64,000 nt of DNA from Tilletia caries (lineage: Eukaryota > Basidiomycota > Exobasidiomycetes > Tilletiales > Tilletiaceae), in contig JALUTQ010000004.1 in NCBI GenBank assembly GCA_032718865.1, positions 2,418,001 through 2,482,000 of the forward strand. The letters run 5' to 3'. The position numbers were made by a program, and so were the translations under genes. The notes under the pieces were generated by a model that did not search any database, was not told the DNA's origin, and was given only the letters and a program-made list of their open reading frames with translations. This document shows, piece after piece, positions 19,634 to 32,124 of the stretch (positions within the stretch are counted from its first letter, which is position 1; the number at the start of each line of letters is the position of its first letter).

Positions 19634-21975
19634 TCACTTGCCCCAACGCAACAACCAAGCCCGAACAAAAGCGACTTCCTCCTCATGAATCTTCCGAATC
19701 CTCTCCGGTTCCTTCCCCGCCTTCCGCTCGTCACTCGGAAGTGAGTTCTGGTCGCAATGGTGCCAGCAATTCGGAATCAACTTGAACGGCCGCATCAGCG
19801 TATCAGTCCGCGCGCCTCCTCCTGCATATTCTTCCGAGTGAGGAGTGGCAGGGCGCCAAGGGTCGAATTGGCCGTTGATGATCGCCAGTCGGTCCACGCC
19901 TTCTTTTCCGGTGCCGCGAGTCGCCCCCCGTTGGGCAGCGAGAGAGCGAAGACCGATGTCAAAGGATCCAAGACGGTTGACTTCGTCGATATCGGGCCGG
20001 TCAGGGACGCCCGGGGAGATGGAGGTAGGTGGGAATGCCTCGGGACAGTACGAGGCTGTGTACGATAGCGTCAGGAGGGAGGAGACGAGCTGCGGACCCG
20101 GGGTGTATGCCGTTGAGCGCGAACGATCGTCGAAGAGGCTGGAGGCGGTCAGTTGCTCTGTGTCTGCGTTGGCCAGCATCATGGGACGCTGCTGCTGCGC
20201 AGAGGGTTCGAAATGGGGGTGTATGCGCCTGTTGGTATTGGGCGCGTTGGCGATTGACGGTTGTTTAGGAGCAGCTCCCTGGAAGTAGCCCCACTGCGTG
20301 CAGACCTGGTACATCCAAGCTTTGCTCGACCCGAGTGTGCGGGCGTGGACAAAGTCCTTCCATGCTTCCGTGCCCTTGGTGGAGAAGCACTGGCGTAAGG
20401 TAGACCCGCTTCGTTGACAGGGTTCAATCATGTTCGCTCGGACGTAGCTGGCGAGTCGGAAAAGCTCGTCGGGAAGCCAGTCTTCTTCGTCATCCTTGTC
20501 GCCACCATGGCCATTGGTAGAGAATTTGCCGTCCAATTCGGCACGAAGGGATGCCACCGACGATCGCGCAAAGGCTTCTTGGACAGCGGCCAATTTGCTC
20601 AAGCGAGTGAGATCGCGCTTGGAGGAAGAAGATAAAGGACGAGGAGTAAGTGCGGGAGACTTGATGGCTGTCTTGTTCGTCATGACGTCGCAGAACTGAT
20701 CCCAGCCGGGACTTGAGACGGCCGGGTCCCAATTGAGAGCCTGGTAGTATCCAAGCTGGGACGAGAGCAAGTTGGCGAGATCGTCCCAGTCAAGATCCTT
20801 GGCATGGAACAGGGTACGAAGGGCGTCTTCCTTCTTCTTCTGCTGGACCGTGCTTTCCTTGGTGCTACCGTAGAAGGCGGGCACGGCGATCGCGTCAAAG
20901 GCGCCGATGGCGGCTTGGATGGCTTGTGTGCAGGCAGGATCAGCACCGCGGGCGATTGGATAGTAGTACTGGGGAAAGCTATCTATCGCAGCCGACACGC
21001 CCGAGGTGGAAACTGACGTGTGATAGACCATCCGATACACGCAGAAGATGGTAAGCAATAGCAACGATCATGGCACAAGTGTCGAGCTAGCGGAGTGGCC
21101 GGGACTCACTGGCACCGAATACGATATCAGGATAGAGGACTCTCATATGCGCAGCCCGAGCACCAGCATAACTACCGCCGATGTAGATCCAAGGCGTCTT
21201 GTCAGCCGTGAGTTTGTTCTGGGCCGAGGCTGAGGCGATACCGGGTAGCTTGATGTTCCGCATGAAGTGAGCTGAATCTTCGAGAGCCTGTTCGTTGGTG
21301 AGCCATCGGAGAGCATCGACGTCCCAGTAGGTCTTGTTGCCGATGTCACGGAGTCGAGGCTTACTGGTGCCGTAATATCGATGCTGTTCGATGATACATT
21401 CGTCAGCAATACAAAACATTGACCACGCGAAGGAGGAAAAGGAGCGAGATTCTCACCTCGAGGACAATAGAGATTCCGCCGGTGGCTTCGGCCAGAAGGT
21501 CGAGGATGCCATGTTCAAGGAACGGAATCCTGTTTACTCCAGAAGTTTCTCCTCCATCGACGACATAGATCGGCGTCGGGCTTTTGGAGCTTTCGTTATA
21601 GTACTTGGTGGAAATCCAGTAGCGCTGCTTGAAGGTTGCCTTTGTGGTACTGTGGAAGTGGTCGAGTGGCTGGGTGAAAGTGTGAGGTCCGTACGGAGTC
21701 TTCTCCCCTTTTGCGGCGACTTTCACCTGGCCGTCAACCTCGTCATCGTCGATGTCGTTGATGAAGGGTGGCAAGGAAGGGTCATCGATTCCCAGCGCTT
21801 TGGCTTCGGCGTGCTTGAAGGCGAACAGAGAAGACAGTCCGGGAACTCGCTTCGCTGTTGTCTGAGTTCTGACCGCAGCCACCAGTGTTGAGGGCGATGA
21901 GGCAGCGATCAACAGCAGGACGGCAGAAATAGCCAGCCAGAGCCGATGCACGAATAGGGAGGAGGAGCCCGCCAT
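19634..21975 (-). CDS. Secreted S28-family serine carboxypeptidase
   Basis: Three exons on the minus strand: 21457-21975, 21110-21383 and 19634-21012 (introns GTGAGA..AACAG and GTGAGT..GTCAG), giving 723 aa with continuous frame (..VFGA-ISTSGVSAA..). ATG at 21975 is chosen because it opens a signal peptide (LWLAISAVLLLIAASS). S28 hallmarks: FTQPLDHF near the N-terminus, RYYGTS, the nucleophile box GGSYAGA (Ser about 244), Asp in NGQFDPW (about 648) and His in NCWHHCD (about 682). The family comprises lysosomal Pro-X carboxypeptidase/DPP2-like enzymes; fungal members are secreted or vacuolar and cleave after proline. It is longer than most relatives because of a middle insertion (about residues 440-560) that is Gln/Asn/Ser-rich. 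It is divergently transcribed from the KRE6-type gene. Confidence 0.88.
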
Positions 21976-22748
21976 CGCAACGATTACTTCGGACAGTGAG
22001 ATACAGAGAGGCCAAGTGTTCTCTGGGTGGCTCGAGCATTGGGTGGGACGAATCGACGGCGTCGGAGTCACGTGAGGCGTGAGTGAGGGTGTTTGTTTGG
22101 TTTCAGAGTATATCCGGACGATCCCGATGTGTCAGAACGCCACCTCATTTCGTTGCGCAGAGCCAACGTTAACGGAACTGACCCCTTCGACGACATGGAA
22201 CGCGATCGCCAGCCGCCAGGAGACGACAGCGCAGGAGATTCCATCCGACTCGACAAACCGAAAATCCATACATACGCTGCGGTAGCTCGATCGGAGGCAT
22301 GATTGATTGACCACCTCCCAGGTTTGTTTGTCCTTCCCATTATTGACTGCACATGGGAATGACCATCGAGGAGAAGCAACGGCAATTGGATGTGCTCACA
22401 AATGTGGGAACATGCCAGACTTACAATTCTGCTATCCTGTACAGCCAAGCTTCCACTGCGAATACACAAGAAGCGCGCGATAGGCAAAGGCGTAATGGAA
22501 GCGACACGCGCGCGGATGGGTGGCGGGAGGGGGAAGCGGAGGAGGGGGAGGAGGGGGAGGAGGGGAAGCAACTGAGTATTCGACATGGGTACACATATCA
22601 GAAGCACATGCGCAAGGCCAGATTGATCTTCCTGTCCGCCCTTCCACATTCTCTCTTTCGCTGCCTCACTTTCTTTCTCTCTTTCTCCCAATCCCTGTCA
22701 CTCAACCTGCAACCATCTTGTCGCCCTCTCCTTTCCCCTTCCTACAGG
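21976..22748. other. Divergent promoter region, S28 peptidase / KRE6-type gene
   Basis: No gene is supported. It contains a polypurine run of GGA/GGGGGA at about 22515-22568 and a pyrimidine-rich stretch ending in CCTACAG just before the KRE6-type ATG. That stretch could be a 3' splice site of a leader intron. Confidence 0.45.
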
Positions 22749-25472
22749 ATGAACGCCAGCACCGATGCTCCCCAGCCCATCGAGGCTGATCTTGAGGCGG
22801 CTAGCCCTCAGCCCGAGCTGGCTACTGACAACAGTGCCAGTGTCTCAAGCGCCACAAGCGAATCTCAGCCAAGCGGACAGCCACTCGCTTCCCAGTCCCT
22901 CCCATCCTCCTCCTCGTCCTCACTGAACCCAGCCGCGCCGAGACCTGTCCAGCACCAAGAGCTTTTCATGCCAAAGCCTCCATCCACGGTTCGGCGGACC
23001 TCTCTCATGGATCTTCACAACCAAATCAAATCAGGCCAACAGACTCCCGTGGACTGGTGCGCAGAGCCTCATTCACTCTCTTCACAAACACTCTCAACAC
23101 TCGGAGGCACCAGTATACTCAAGCCAGCGACACCGGAGCCATTTTCCACACCCTCTTCACGTACATGGTTACACACAAAGGCCAGTATCAGCAGCGCTGG
23201 CAGCTTGCCGATAGCGCTCCCGGGAGCGGAAACCTGTGGCGGACCGCGTGAAAGGCATCCGGGGATGGTGCCACCTAACACCCCAGACATGTTCGCATAC
23301 TCTCCTATGTTCAATGAACACCATTTCGGGCCGTTTGTGGAAGAAGAAGATGAGCTGGTACGTAGATTCAAGTCATCAATGCGCAACGCAGGCAAGTCCT
23401 TTGATCGCTGACTTGATTATTGATTTTCACCGTCTGCAGCACAACCCAGCTGATGCCGACGCCCACTCGAACAGCATCGCTCTCGGCGGTGCACTCAACA
23501 TCGCCGTCCTCGTCATCATCACAGCTGGTCTACTCGGCCTCTTTGCCGGCTACCCAATCGTCGCCTACCTCTCTGACCTCCAAGTGCACCGCAGTTCATT
23601 GCACTTCGGCTTCAACGTCGGCGGCACGAACGGGACTGGCCAAATTCCGGATCTCAACATTCGACAGATCCTCGATCCTGAGACACCGAAGGATGCCTTC
23701 ACTTTCGTCAGTACAGGGGTCGACAAGTCGCTCCAGCCTTCGAATCGCAAATTCAAGCTTGTGTTCAGCGACGAATTTAACGAGGAGGGAAGGACCTTCT
23801 GGAAAGGCGATGATCCCTTCTGGGAAGCTGTTGACATTTGGTACGGCGCCACTTTGGTGAGTTTAGACAGAGATCCACGCTTTTTGATTATCAGTCTCGC
23901 TGCTGATTTACGCTTCCTTCTCTTTCTTCTACGTTAGGACTACGAGTGGTACTCTCCCGAAGCGATCAACACTACGGGCGGACACCTTGTGATCATGTTG
24001 GAAGAGCTGCCTAACCACAACCTCAACTTCCGCTCAGGCATGCTTCAGAGCTGGAACAAGCTGTGCTACCAGGGCGGCTACATCGAGTTCAGCATGTTGC
24101 AGCCGGGCAGTCGCTTGACTCAGGGATATTGGCCCGCTCTGTGGATGATGGGGAATTTGGGCAGACCGGTGCGTGCTTCCTCATGTTTCCTGGTACAAGG
24201 CTACAGGCTTAAGACATTTGCTGACCTTTCCAACTCCAGGGGTATCTCGGGTCTACCGAAGGTCTGTGGCCCTACTCCTATAATGGATGCGATACTGGTA
24301 TTGTGAGCAAGGTTCTGAGGGCCATCGCCTGCAAATTTCACGCAACCTGATCTAACCTTTCTTGTACCTCCATTCCAGATGCCCAAACAGCTCGCTTGGA
24401 ACGAGTCCAGTCCGAAAGCAACCATAGAGGGACTTGGCAGATTCTCCAAGCCCTCTCCCGACAACCCCGACGGCCCGATCGAGCTCAGCCACCTGCCTGG
24501 AATGCGATTTCCATCCTGTACCTGCCCCGGCGAAGACCACCCAGGTCCGAACGTCAACGTCGGCCGATCCGCACCCGAATTGGACGCGATCGAGGCTCAG
24601 ATCCAGTATCACAGCGGCGTCCACTCCTACGCGTCCCAATCGCTTCAGACGGCACCCTTCGACGCTGGGTATTTCTGGCACAACCAGACGGATGTCGACT
24701 ATCACATATACGATCGTGCTGTCACTCGCATAAACGATTACGTCGGCGGTACGTTGCAAGAGTGCACCTCGGGCCTCACCCAAGTTCCGGATGACGGGTA
24801 CGAGGGACATGGACAGCGGTTTGTGACCTACGGGGTTGAGTACCAGCCTGACTGGAGCGGGGACGGGAAGGACGCGTATGTGACGTTCTTCCTGGACGGG
24901 AAGCCGACTTGGACGGTCTTTGGGAGTGCGTTGGGGCCTCGGCCTGATCTGGATGTTTCGCAGCGGTTGATCCCTGTCGAGCCGATGAGCATCATAGCCA
25001 ATTTGGGGATGGCCACCGGGTTCCAGCCAGTTCACTTCGAGGGGCCCTACGCCATGACGTTCCCCGCTTCCATGAAGATCGAGTACGTGATACACTATCC
25101 CGATCCCCAGCTGTGAGCTGTGTGGCTCGTGTTGCTAATCTTACGTCTGCTCTTCTTTGCTGTACCTCCCACAGCTACGTCCGGCTGTATCAACTAGAAG
25201 GCAAGAATGCTCTCATCGGATGCGACCCTCCGGACCATCCCACACTCAACGTGAGTCCTCTCTGCGCCTTGTTCCTTCATGGCGAGACGCGCCACATTCA
25301 TGATTCATGCTCCCTTACCCACCCTCATCTTTCACAATCCATCCTCTGCAAACCACGAACGGCGAAACAGTACATCAACAAGCACCCCGATCTATATTAC
25401 AACCATGACTACTTGAAGTTCAATCAGAGCCAGCACAAATGGCCCCGGAACAAGATGACCACGGGCTGCTGA
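22749..25472 (+). CDS. KRE6: KRE6/SKN1-type beta-glucan synthesis protein (GH16 fold)
   Basis: Seven exons: 22749-23357, 23440-23856, 23938-24168, 24240-24302, 24379-25112, 25175-25250 and 25371-25472, all with GT..AG introns of 60-120 nt and consistent phases; 743 aa. It is a type II membrane protein: a Ser/Pro-rich cytoplasmic tail of about 215 residues, one TM segment (about 219-245, IAVLVIITAGLLGLFAGYPI), then a luminal GH16/SKN1 domain. Diagnostic pieces are KLVFSDEFN, WYSPEAI, GYIEFSMLQPG, GYWPALWMMGNLG, GLWPYSYNGCDTG and the acidic triad ELDAIE (about 507-512). Kre6/Skn1 act in the secretory pathway in beta-1,6-glucan formation. Exon 4 is only 63 nt. The Kre9/Knh1-like gene nearby belongs to the same process. 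Confidence 0.93.
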
Positions 25473-26020
25473 TTGACCTTTCTCGACACCAAATGGACCA
25501 TCCCTCCTTTCCCACTGGACAATCTCGGACGACGGACACCTTACAAACACGAAAGATCCTCTCCTGACAACGCTTCTCTCGCTCTCGGCCTCCGAAGACA
25601 TGGAGGACCTACATCAGGATCCAGAGTACTCCTCATCTGGACCTCGAGTGCATGGACGCCAACTCGCTTTCACAAGGACGATCTCTTTTTCTCGCGCTCG
25701 GCTCTTTACTCTATCCCTCCCCTTCTGCCTACATTCTGGATCGACTCAATCTTCATCTTGCCTTCCATGACCTCCTTTAGAACACTCAGCAGTCTCTCGT
25801 TTAGTTTAGAATCCCTCTCCCAATCGATTAGAACAGTCTTCCAGCAAATACTGCTCCTTCCCTAGCAATTTTCTTGTAGCACCCCGTCGACAATACATGA
25901 TCCCTCGTCCTCTTCCACAGGTCTTATGGGCTCAGCCCAGCTCGGCTGCCCTGGGCATTCTCAGAACTGTAAAGGTCCGCATAGACCGGCTGGGGTAATT
26001 GTGATATTTTTGCAGGGTGA
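25473..26020. other. Convergent intergenic region
   Basis: 3' UTRs of the KRE6-type gene (plus) and the CGI121 gene (minus). No further gene seen. Confidence 0.5.
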
Positions 26021-26939
26021 TCACGCTGCAACGGGCTTCATCGCCACGATGGTTGTGACCACTCTGTCCATCCATACATTCTGCGCTGCTTCTTTATCCT
26101 TATCTTCCTCCCCTACACCCGCTTTCCTCCGTCCAAAGAGCCCATCCACATCCTTCCCCAGCTTGTACACGCTCTCCACGTCTTTCCAACTGGTCAACCT
26201 GAACAGGTAGGCGTCGAGTGCTCCGTCCTGTGCTAAATCTGCAACTTCGATCTCTGCGATTGGGGAGGATGAGGAGATGAGGGTGCGCATGTCGTCGAGG
26301 GTGCTTTTAGAGGAGACCGAAGGGGGGCCGACGCGGAGGAGGAGGAGGGAGGTTGTTGTGGCGGATATGCCAAATTTGCGGATGGACTCGCCGATCTGAA
26401 GTTCAGGGGCACAGGAAGGGAAAAGTGTCAAAGAGAGAGAGAGATGCAGCGGAGGAGGGCATGGGGTATGATGGGAGAGATGGAAAGAGAAGTGAAGTTG
26501 GAAATGAGGAGGGATCCAAGGACAAAGGACAGAAGTGAAGAAGGAAGCCAGTCAGCTCGTCACTGGCGAAAAAGACAAAAGCCAAAGAGCAGCCAAAGTA
26601 CAGCCAACTCACATTACCACTAGGGTGTAACGCAAACAGCACCTCCGAATGGGCCGTCTTCGTCTTCATCCCGCCCTCGACCTCACTCCCAGCACCCCTG
26701 GAAACAGCCAAAAGCGCCTGATGCAAACCCGTCCGCAAATGCCGCTCGCTCGTAATCAGCCTGGCGTCGATAAAGGCGTAGTTGAGCGTCTCTCTCTCGG
26801 AAGGTGTTCCGGACGGGGCGGCAATCAGACGGGAGCGGAGGGCTGAGGAGGTCGATGGGTCGAGGGAGGGGAAGAGGGCGAGGGTTGTGCTTTGGTAGGC
26901 GGGTGGTAGGTGGGGGAAGGTGAAGACGAGGACGCTCAT
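26021..26939 (-). CDS. CGI121: EKC/KEOPS complex subunit Cgi121 (TPRKB family)
   Basis: Two exons, 26613-26939 and 26021-26395 (intron GTGAGT..CTTCAG), joined as HPSGN-IGESIRKFGIS; 233 aa. Family signatures: FIDARLITSERHLRTGLHQAL, KTKTAHSEVLFALHPSGN and the adjoining IRKFGISATTTSLLLLRV, followed by SWKDVESVYKLG. KEOPS makes the N6-threonylcarbamoyl modification of A37 in ANN-decoding tRNAs and also affects telomeres; Cgi121 binds the kinase subunit Bud32 and tRNA 3' ends. Length is a little above the human protein (about 175 aa) because of inserts around residues 90 and 200 (Glu/Lys/Asp). It is divergent from the F-box/RCC1 gene. Confidence 0.85.
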
Positions 26940-27444
26940 ATTTTTTCCCGCTCTCTTCTTTCAGAGCGTGCTCGTACCTTCTTCGATAAGGATTTCGTAT
27001 GCCTGTGACGCTTTGGATATGATTGTACGCAAAGGTGTGAACGAAGGCGATCGTGGGTGGGACAGGTGGGTGGGAAGATGGCAGGAAGCACTTTTGAGTG
27101 GCGCAAAAGCGCTTCTGCTTCGAAAAATTTGGCTCGCTGTTTCGCGGCTTACGGCATCGCTTCCTCCCATCAACGAGCATGATAAGTTGGCCTGATGAGA
27201 GCGTGACACGCCGAGAGGGGCATCACTTCCACCGCTGTTCCTTGTCTATCGGTCGCCCTCTATCGTACACGCTCAGCTTCAGAGACCCTCTGTCTCAGTC
27301 GGCCATCACATGCAAGATGGTGGGTAACGAACGGGCAGACGCAGAGGATGTCGACTTCTTCCCTATATCAACCCATGGGATGGATCTCTTCCTCTCTTCG
27401 ACCACTTCCTATCAGCCTTTCACGACAAGGCGATACTGAGGAAC
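26940..27444. promoter_or_regulatory. Divergent promoter region, CGI121 / F-box-RCC1 gene
   Basis: About 505 bp between two divergent ATGs. No TATA box stands out on either side and no coding region is supported. Confidence 0.4.
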
Positions 27445-29999
27445 ATGCCATCGCTATTCGTCTTGCCCGCGTCGTTGCTGGTTGACAGCGTACTCTGCTA
27501 TCTCGGCCCACGCGATCTCACCCAGCTCGCAGCAACATCCAAGTATGCCCGCAGTCTGGCCGATGCCGATTTCGTCTGGGCCCGACGTCTGGTCACCGAC
27601 TTCCACTTTCCCCTCGACTCCTCCGCTCGGCCTATCCACTTCTCGTCCGGGATGGGCTGGAAGACGATCTATGCTCGTCTCTCGAATCCGACCGTGTTTG
27701 TATGGGGTGAAATTACACCGGATCGACTTGGTCAGGAATTCGGGGCGCTCCCGGAGGCCTTTGCGGACTTGCTCTGGGATCATGGCGACATCAGTACAGA
27801 CGGTGGAATTCCCTTTCCCATCCCTGTTCCTGGGACCGATCAGCCGCAGAAAGTCGGCCGGGCCATCAGAGCATCGTCCCTTCAGATCGGCCCCCCTGTC
27901 CAGATTCATTCCACAGGATATGCCTTTCTCGCCCTCACCTCCTCCGGACACGTCGTCTTCTGGGGCTGCCTCGACCGACCGGTTGTTCTTTTCGTCCCCG
28001 AACAAAGACAAGAAAACAGGCGGAAGGGCTCCGAAGAAGAAGAAGAGCAGGACATCCCGGGCAACTGGCAGTCTCCATACGCTTCTGTGCCGAAGCCAAC
28101 CGTCTTGCCGATCCCGCCGTCGCTGCGCGTCAGTCAGCTGGGCGTAGGTCGCAAACACGCCATCGCCCTTGCTGTTGTGCGCTCATTGAACGAAGAGAAG
28201 CTCGAGCGTGCCAAGGAGCTCTCGAATGCGCCTACCTCTCCAACCCGCTCTTCCTCCTCCGTCGAGCAATCCAAGGCAATTCTGCTTGAGTGGCATGCGT
28301 GGGGCGACATTGTCCGAATTGATCCAGATGTGATCGGCCTCACCACTCGCTCATCCGAGACCTCCACAGGGAGTGTGATTGAGCAGACGGAACTCGTCCA
28401 AGTCGAAGCTGGATGGGAATTCTCGGCCGTGCTCGTCCACCGCCACGAGCACCGGCCGACACACTCTGCCAGCCCAACTTCTACGAAGAAGATCGCTTCA
28501 GACATTTACTTTTGGCTCACTTCTTGGCAACTATACGCAGATCGACAACAGCCTGGACAACGGCTTGCTTCCGAAGCCGGCAGCGTCGACGCAGCTTGCT
28601 CGACTCTTCCCACAGTCCAGCCGGTCTCGATCCAGCTCCCTCCGCTCCCTCCTCCTCCGCCCGGTCTACTAACTCGTCTGGAACGCCAGCGTAGTCAGCT
28701 CAGACAGTCTCAGGATCCAACAGGCCAGCAGCAGCAGCAAGAGTCGACTCCCTCAGCACTCGATGAGTACTACGGCGCTGCTGCCCTTGGACAAGACAAA
28801 CAACAACTCATAACGAAAATCGCAGCAGGTACATCCTTCCTCATCGCACTCACCTCCCAAGGTCTCGTATACCGTCTCGAGCTCCTCCGCGGACATGCAG
28901 TAGCGCCACCGCTGGACGATTTCGGGGGAGAGCTGGAGCGGGACCAGGAAAGAGCCAGCGCGCGAGCGTTCCGCGAGGAGCTGTACTCGGCCTGGGAGAG
29001 TGGTGAGGAGGGGGATGGCTGGGAGCTCCTCGATACGTTCTGCGTCCCTGATGAGATTGGCAAATGTGGCGTCTTTGCTACACCCGAAGCCGAAGGCGAA
29101 GCCAACAATCCGGACACGGACGTGGGCAAGGACGAGGATGAAGGTCGGGATCTGAAGGGGTATGTAGACGCTTCGATCCGGATCACCCATATATCCGCCC
29201 ATTACCGGAATTTCGCGGCGTACAGCGTGGCAGCGACGTCGCAGCTCGTCGGCGGTGCCAATACGGCCGGCGGGACCGAGGGCAAATCGATCGTTCTGCT
29301 TGGCGACGACGACTCGACCTTGTACCCTGAACGAATTCGACGGACACATGTTGCTGGCGAAGGTCCTCCGCCAGATGCTCGCGATGAAGGGGAGGTGGGA
29401 CCGCCTCGTGTGGAACCTCGGATCATCCCGGAACTTCAGGCACGCTCGATCATCAAGGTCGTCCAGGGCGATTTCCACGCTGGCGCAATGGACGCAAAGG
29501 GACACGTGGTCGCTTGGGGGAACTGGTCTCATGGGGCTCTGGGGGTGTGGGATGCATTGCCGCTGAGGGACGGCGGTGTTGCTCCTGTGGAGGGGGATGT
29601 TGAAGGAGGTGCGAATGATGTGGAGGGTAAGGCGAAGAGGAGGGCTGCTCAGAGGGTGTGTCGTGAGGTTGTGGAACGTCCTTTGGAGGTGCAGTTCCTC
29701 GATTGGAGGAAGAACGACCCGCCCCGGCAGTTTGTCTTTGATCTCGCCATGTCAGGTACGTGTGGCTTCCCTTCTTCTGGTCTCTCAAGCGGGGCCTTTC
29801 GTCAGCTCATACCATCCCCTTCTTGCGGCTCGCATCTATTACAGGTCATCATTCGGGTGCACTAGCTGTCGATATGGACTATGGAAAAGCGGACGTTCAG
29901 GCTGGCGATGTGGACGATGGAAAAGCGTACGTTCAACACGCCAAGCCCGGAAGCCCCCCAAACCCGCGCTCCGGTCTCTCTCGTTCTAATTTCTTTTAG
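27445..29999 (+). CDS. SAF1: F-box protein with RCC1-type repeats (SAF1-like)
   Basis: Two exons, 27445-29755 and 29845-29999 (intron GTACGT..TTACAG), 821 aa. Residues about 2-45 form an F-box (LPASLLVDSVLCYLGPRDLTQLAATSK). RCC1-like blades follow: VFVWGEI, GHVVFWGCLDRP, GVGRKHAIAL, AAGTSFLIALTSQGLVYRL, VVQGDFHAGAMDAKGHVVAWGNWSHGALG and, across the intron, HHSGALAVDM. This pairing matches budding-yeast Saf1, a substrate adaptor of SCF ubiquitin ligase. The substrate here is unknown. Acidic and Gln-rich insertions separate the blades. After the last blade the second exon ends in a short Pro/Gly/Ser tail. Orthology to SAF1 is inferred from domain architecture. Confidence 0.75.
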
Positions 30000-30558
30000 G
30001 GGGAAGGGTTAAAACTCTCTAAACCTGACCCTCTCCCTCTTCAGCAAACCCGTGCTCCGTTCTCTCTCTTTCTTGATTCTTCTCTCTTTTTCGCCCTTCC
30101 TCATCCCTTTAATCTTTCTATCGCTCGCGCTCTCGCTCTCGCTCTCTGTGCCGCCACTACCGTCTTCCTCTCCATATAGTATGCACCCCCTTCCTTCTAT
30201 CCACCCCCTCCCTTCTTCGGCTCACTCCCTTCTCCGAATGTTCTCTCCTCCCCCCTCCCCCGCGGACACTTTTTGTTTCAAGTGGAATCGATGGACTCAG
30301 TAATCGACATATCATGAACCGTACTCAACTTCGCCTCGATCACTCGTGTTGCCATCGCGTCGTTGACAGCAGGAAGTAGAAGGCTGGAGCGTGGAGCGTA
30401 GAGCCACGAGCCCACGACGGGGAACGACGGGGTAAATAGTTATAATTGTGTTGTTATCATTCTTTCGTAGAGTAGCCGCCGCGCGTGGGAATGGATCCGG
30501 ATCCGGCGAGTACAGAAAGTTGGACAGTGCGCCCCCTCTCAAAAAGAGATATAGTGGC
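30000..30558. other. Convergent intergenic region
   Basis: Very C/T-rich (CTCTCGCTCTCGCTCTC at about 30125-30150). 3' UTRs of the F-box/RCC1 gene and LEU2; no gene seen. Confidence 0.5.
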
Positions 30559-31847
30559 TTAGAGGAGCTCGGCGAGAGCCTCGAGGACCTTGTCACCGAC
30601 CTCCTTGGTGCTAGCCTCCCCGCCAAGATCCCGGGTGCGCAGTCCAAAGCCGTTGGCTGCGACCTCCGGGGTGTCGAGCACGCGCCGGACGGCAGCCTCG
30701 ATGGCCTCAGCGGCACTGGCGCCGTGGGAGCCGAGGGAGTATCGGAGCATGAGGGCGGCGGAGAGGATGGTGCCGATGGGGTTTGCGATGCCCTGACCTG
30801 CGATGTCTGGTGCGGAGCCGTGGATGGGCTCGTAGAGGCCTAGGCAGGGGGAGACGCCGTCGGGCATGCCGGAGAGGGAGGCGGAGGGAAGGAGACCGAG
30901 GGAGCCGGGGATAACGGAGGACTCGTCAGAGAGAATGTCGCCGAACATGTTCTCGGCTGTAACAATGAGATTGAGTCAGTTGAATAGAGAAATGAGATGG
31001 AGAGTTGCGCTCGGATGCAACTCACTGAGGAGGATGCCGTTGAGCTTGCGCGGGTTGGAGACCATGACCATGGCGGCAGAGTCGACGAGCTGATGGTCGA
31101 GCTCGATGCCCTTGCCTGCGAACTCTTTCTCGAGGGTCTCGGTGACGACGCGCCTCCAGAGTCGGCTGGTCGCGAGGACGTTTGCCTTGTCGATGGAGTG
31201 AATCTTTGCGGGCGGGTTTTGCTTGAGGGCGAGCTGTGCAGCGAGACGGGTGATGCGCTGTACGTCTGCACGGTCGTAGACCATGCTGTCGATGGCCTCT
31301 CCGTCACCGTTGGGGTCGTCCAGGTCGGCTTCCTTGCGGTCGCCAAAGTAGAGACCCTTGACGAGCTCGCGGACGACGATGATCTCGGTTCCCTTTGCGA
31401 TCTCGGCCTTGAGGGGCGAGTGGGAGAGGAGAGATTCGGAGGGGAAGAGAGCGGGTCTGACGTTGGCGTAGAGGTCGAGCTTCTTGCGAATGTCGAGAAG
31501 ACCCTGCTCGGGGCGGACCTTGCCGACGCCCCACTTGGGCCCACCAACGGCGCCGAGGAGGATAGCGTGGGCGGCGCGGCAGGCTTGGAGAGTGTCCTCG
31601 GGCAGAGGGTGGCCTGAAGCGTCGATGGCTGCCCCACCGAAGAGCTTCTGTTCGAGCTCGAGGGAGAAGGTGGTTGACTTCTGGCTGATGAGCTCGAGCA
31701 CACGCACGGCCTGGTCGGTAACCTCGGGCCCGATGCCGTCGCCGGCGAGGACGACAATCTTGAAGGTTTGCCTGTGGGAGGTTTGGGAGAGCGTGTCAGT
31801 GCGAGTCTCACGCGGCACTGCGCTGTGGAAGAGACTCACTTCGACAT
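30559..31847 (-). CDS. LEU2: 3-isopropylmalate dehydrogenase
   Basis: Three exons on the minus strand: 31840-31847 (only 8 nt, ATGTCGAA), 31026-31771 and 30559-30956; introns GTGAGT..CCACAG and GTGAGT..TTACAG; 383 aa starting [20 protein letters not shown]. It oxidises and decarboxylates 3-isopropylmalate to 2-oxoisocaproate with NAD+ in leucine synthesis. Family features: GAVGGPKW, a substrate-binding Arg region ([13 protein letters not shown]), [22 protein letters not shown], the metal-binding Asp in VDSAAM and in MFGDILSDE, and the NAD box [20 protein letters not shown]. Length is near that of fungal enzymes. Without removal of intron 1 translation would stop after three codons. It is divergent from the SRP receptor gene. 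Confidence 0.95.
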
Positions 31848-32124
31848 TCTTATGGGAGAGCGAGAGGCGAGCGAGTGGTGGACGTCCAGGCCAAGAAGAA
31901 GCGGGCTCGGTCCCTGCGAGGTCCCGCACAGCTCCCCGGAAGCCGGAAATCACGGGCCGGTGTTTCGGTGATTGGGACGTGCAAGTGGAGGTCACCGTTT
32001 CCCACGCTCCGTCACCGCACTCAGCACTGACAGACAAGTGACAGCATCGGAAGAAGGCCGAGCTGCTCGACGACCACGACCACGACGATCTCCTCCTCAT
32101 ACAGCCAGCCAGCGCTCGCCCGCC
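31848..32124. promoter_or_regulatory. Shared divergent promoter, LEU2 / SRP receptor alpha
   Basis: Only 277 bp separate the two divergent start codons, so both promoters and 5' leaders must lie here. No clear TATA box. A Leu3-type CCGGNNNNCCGG site was not evident; CCCCGGAAGCCGGAA at about 31935 is the nearest pattern. Confidence 0.6.
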
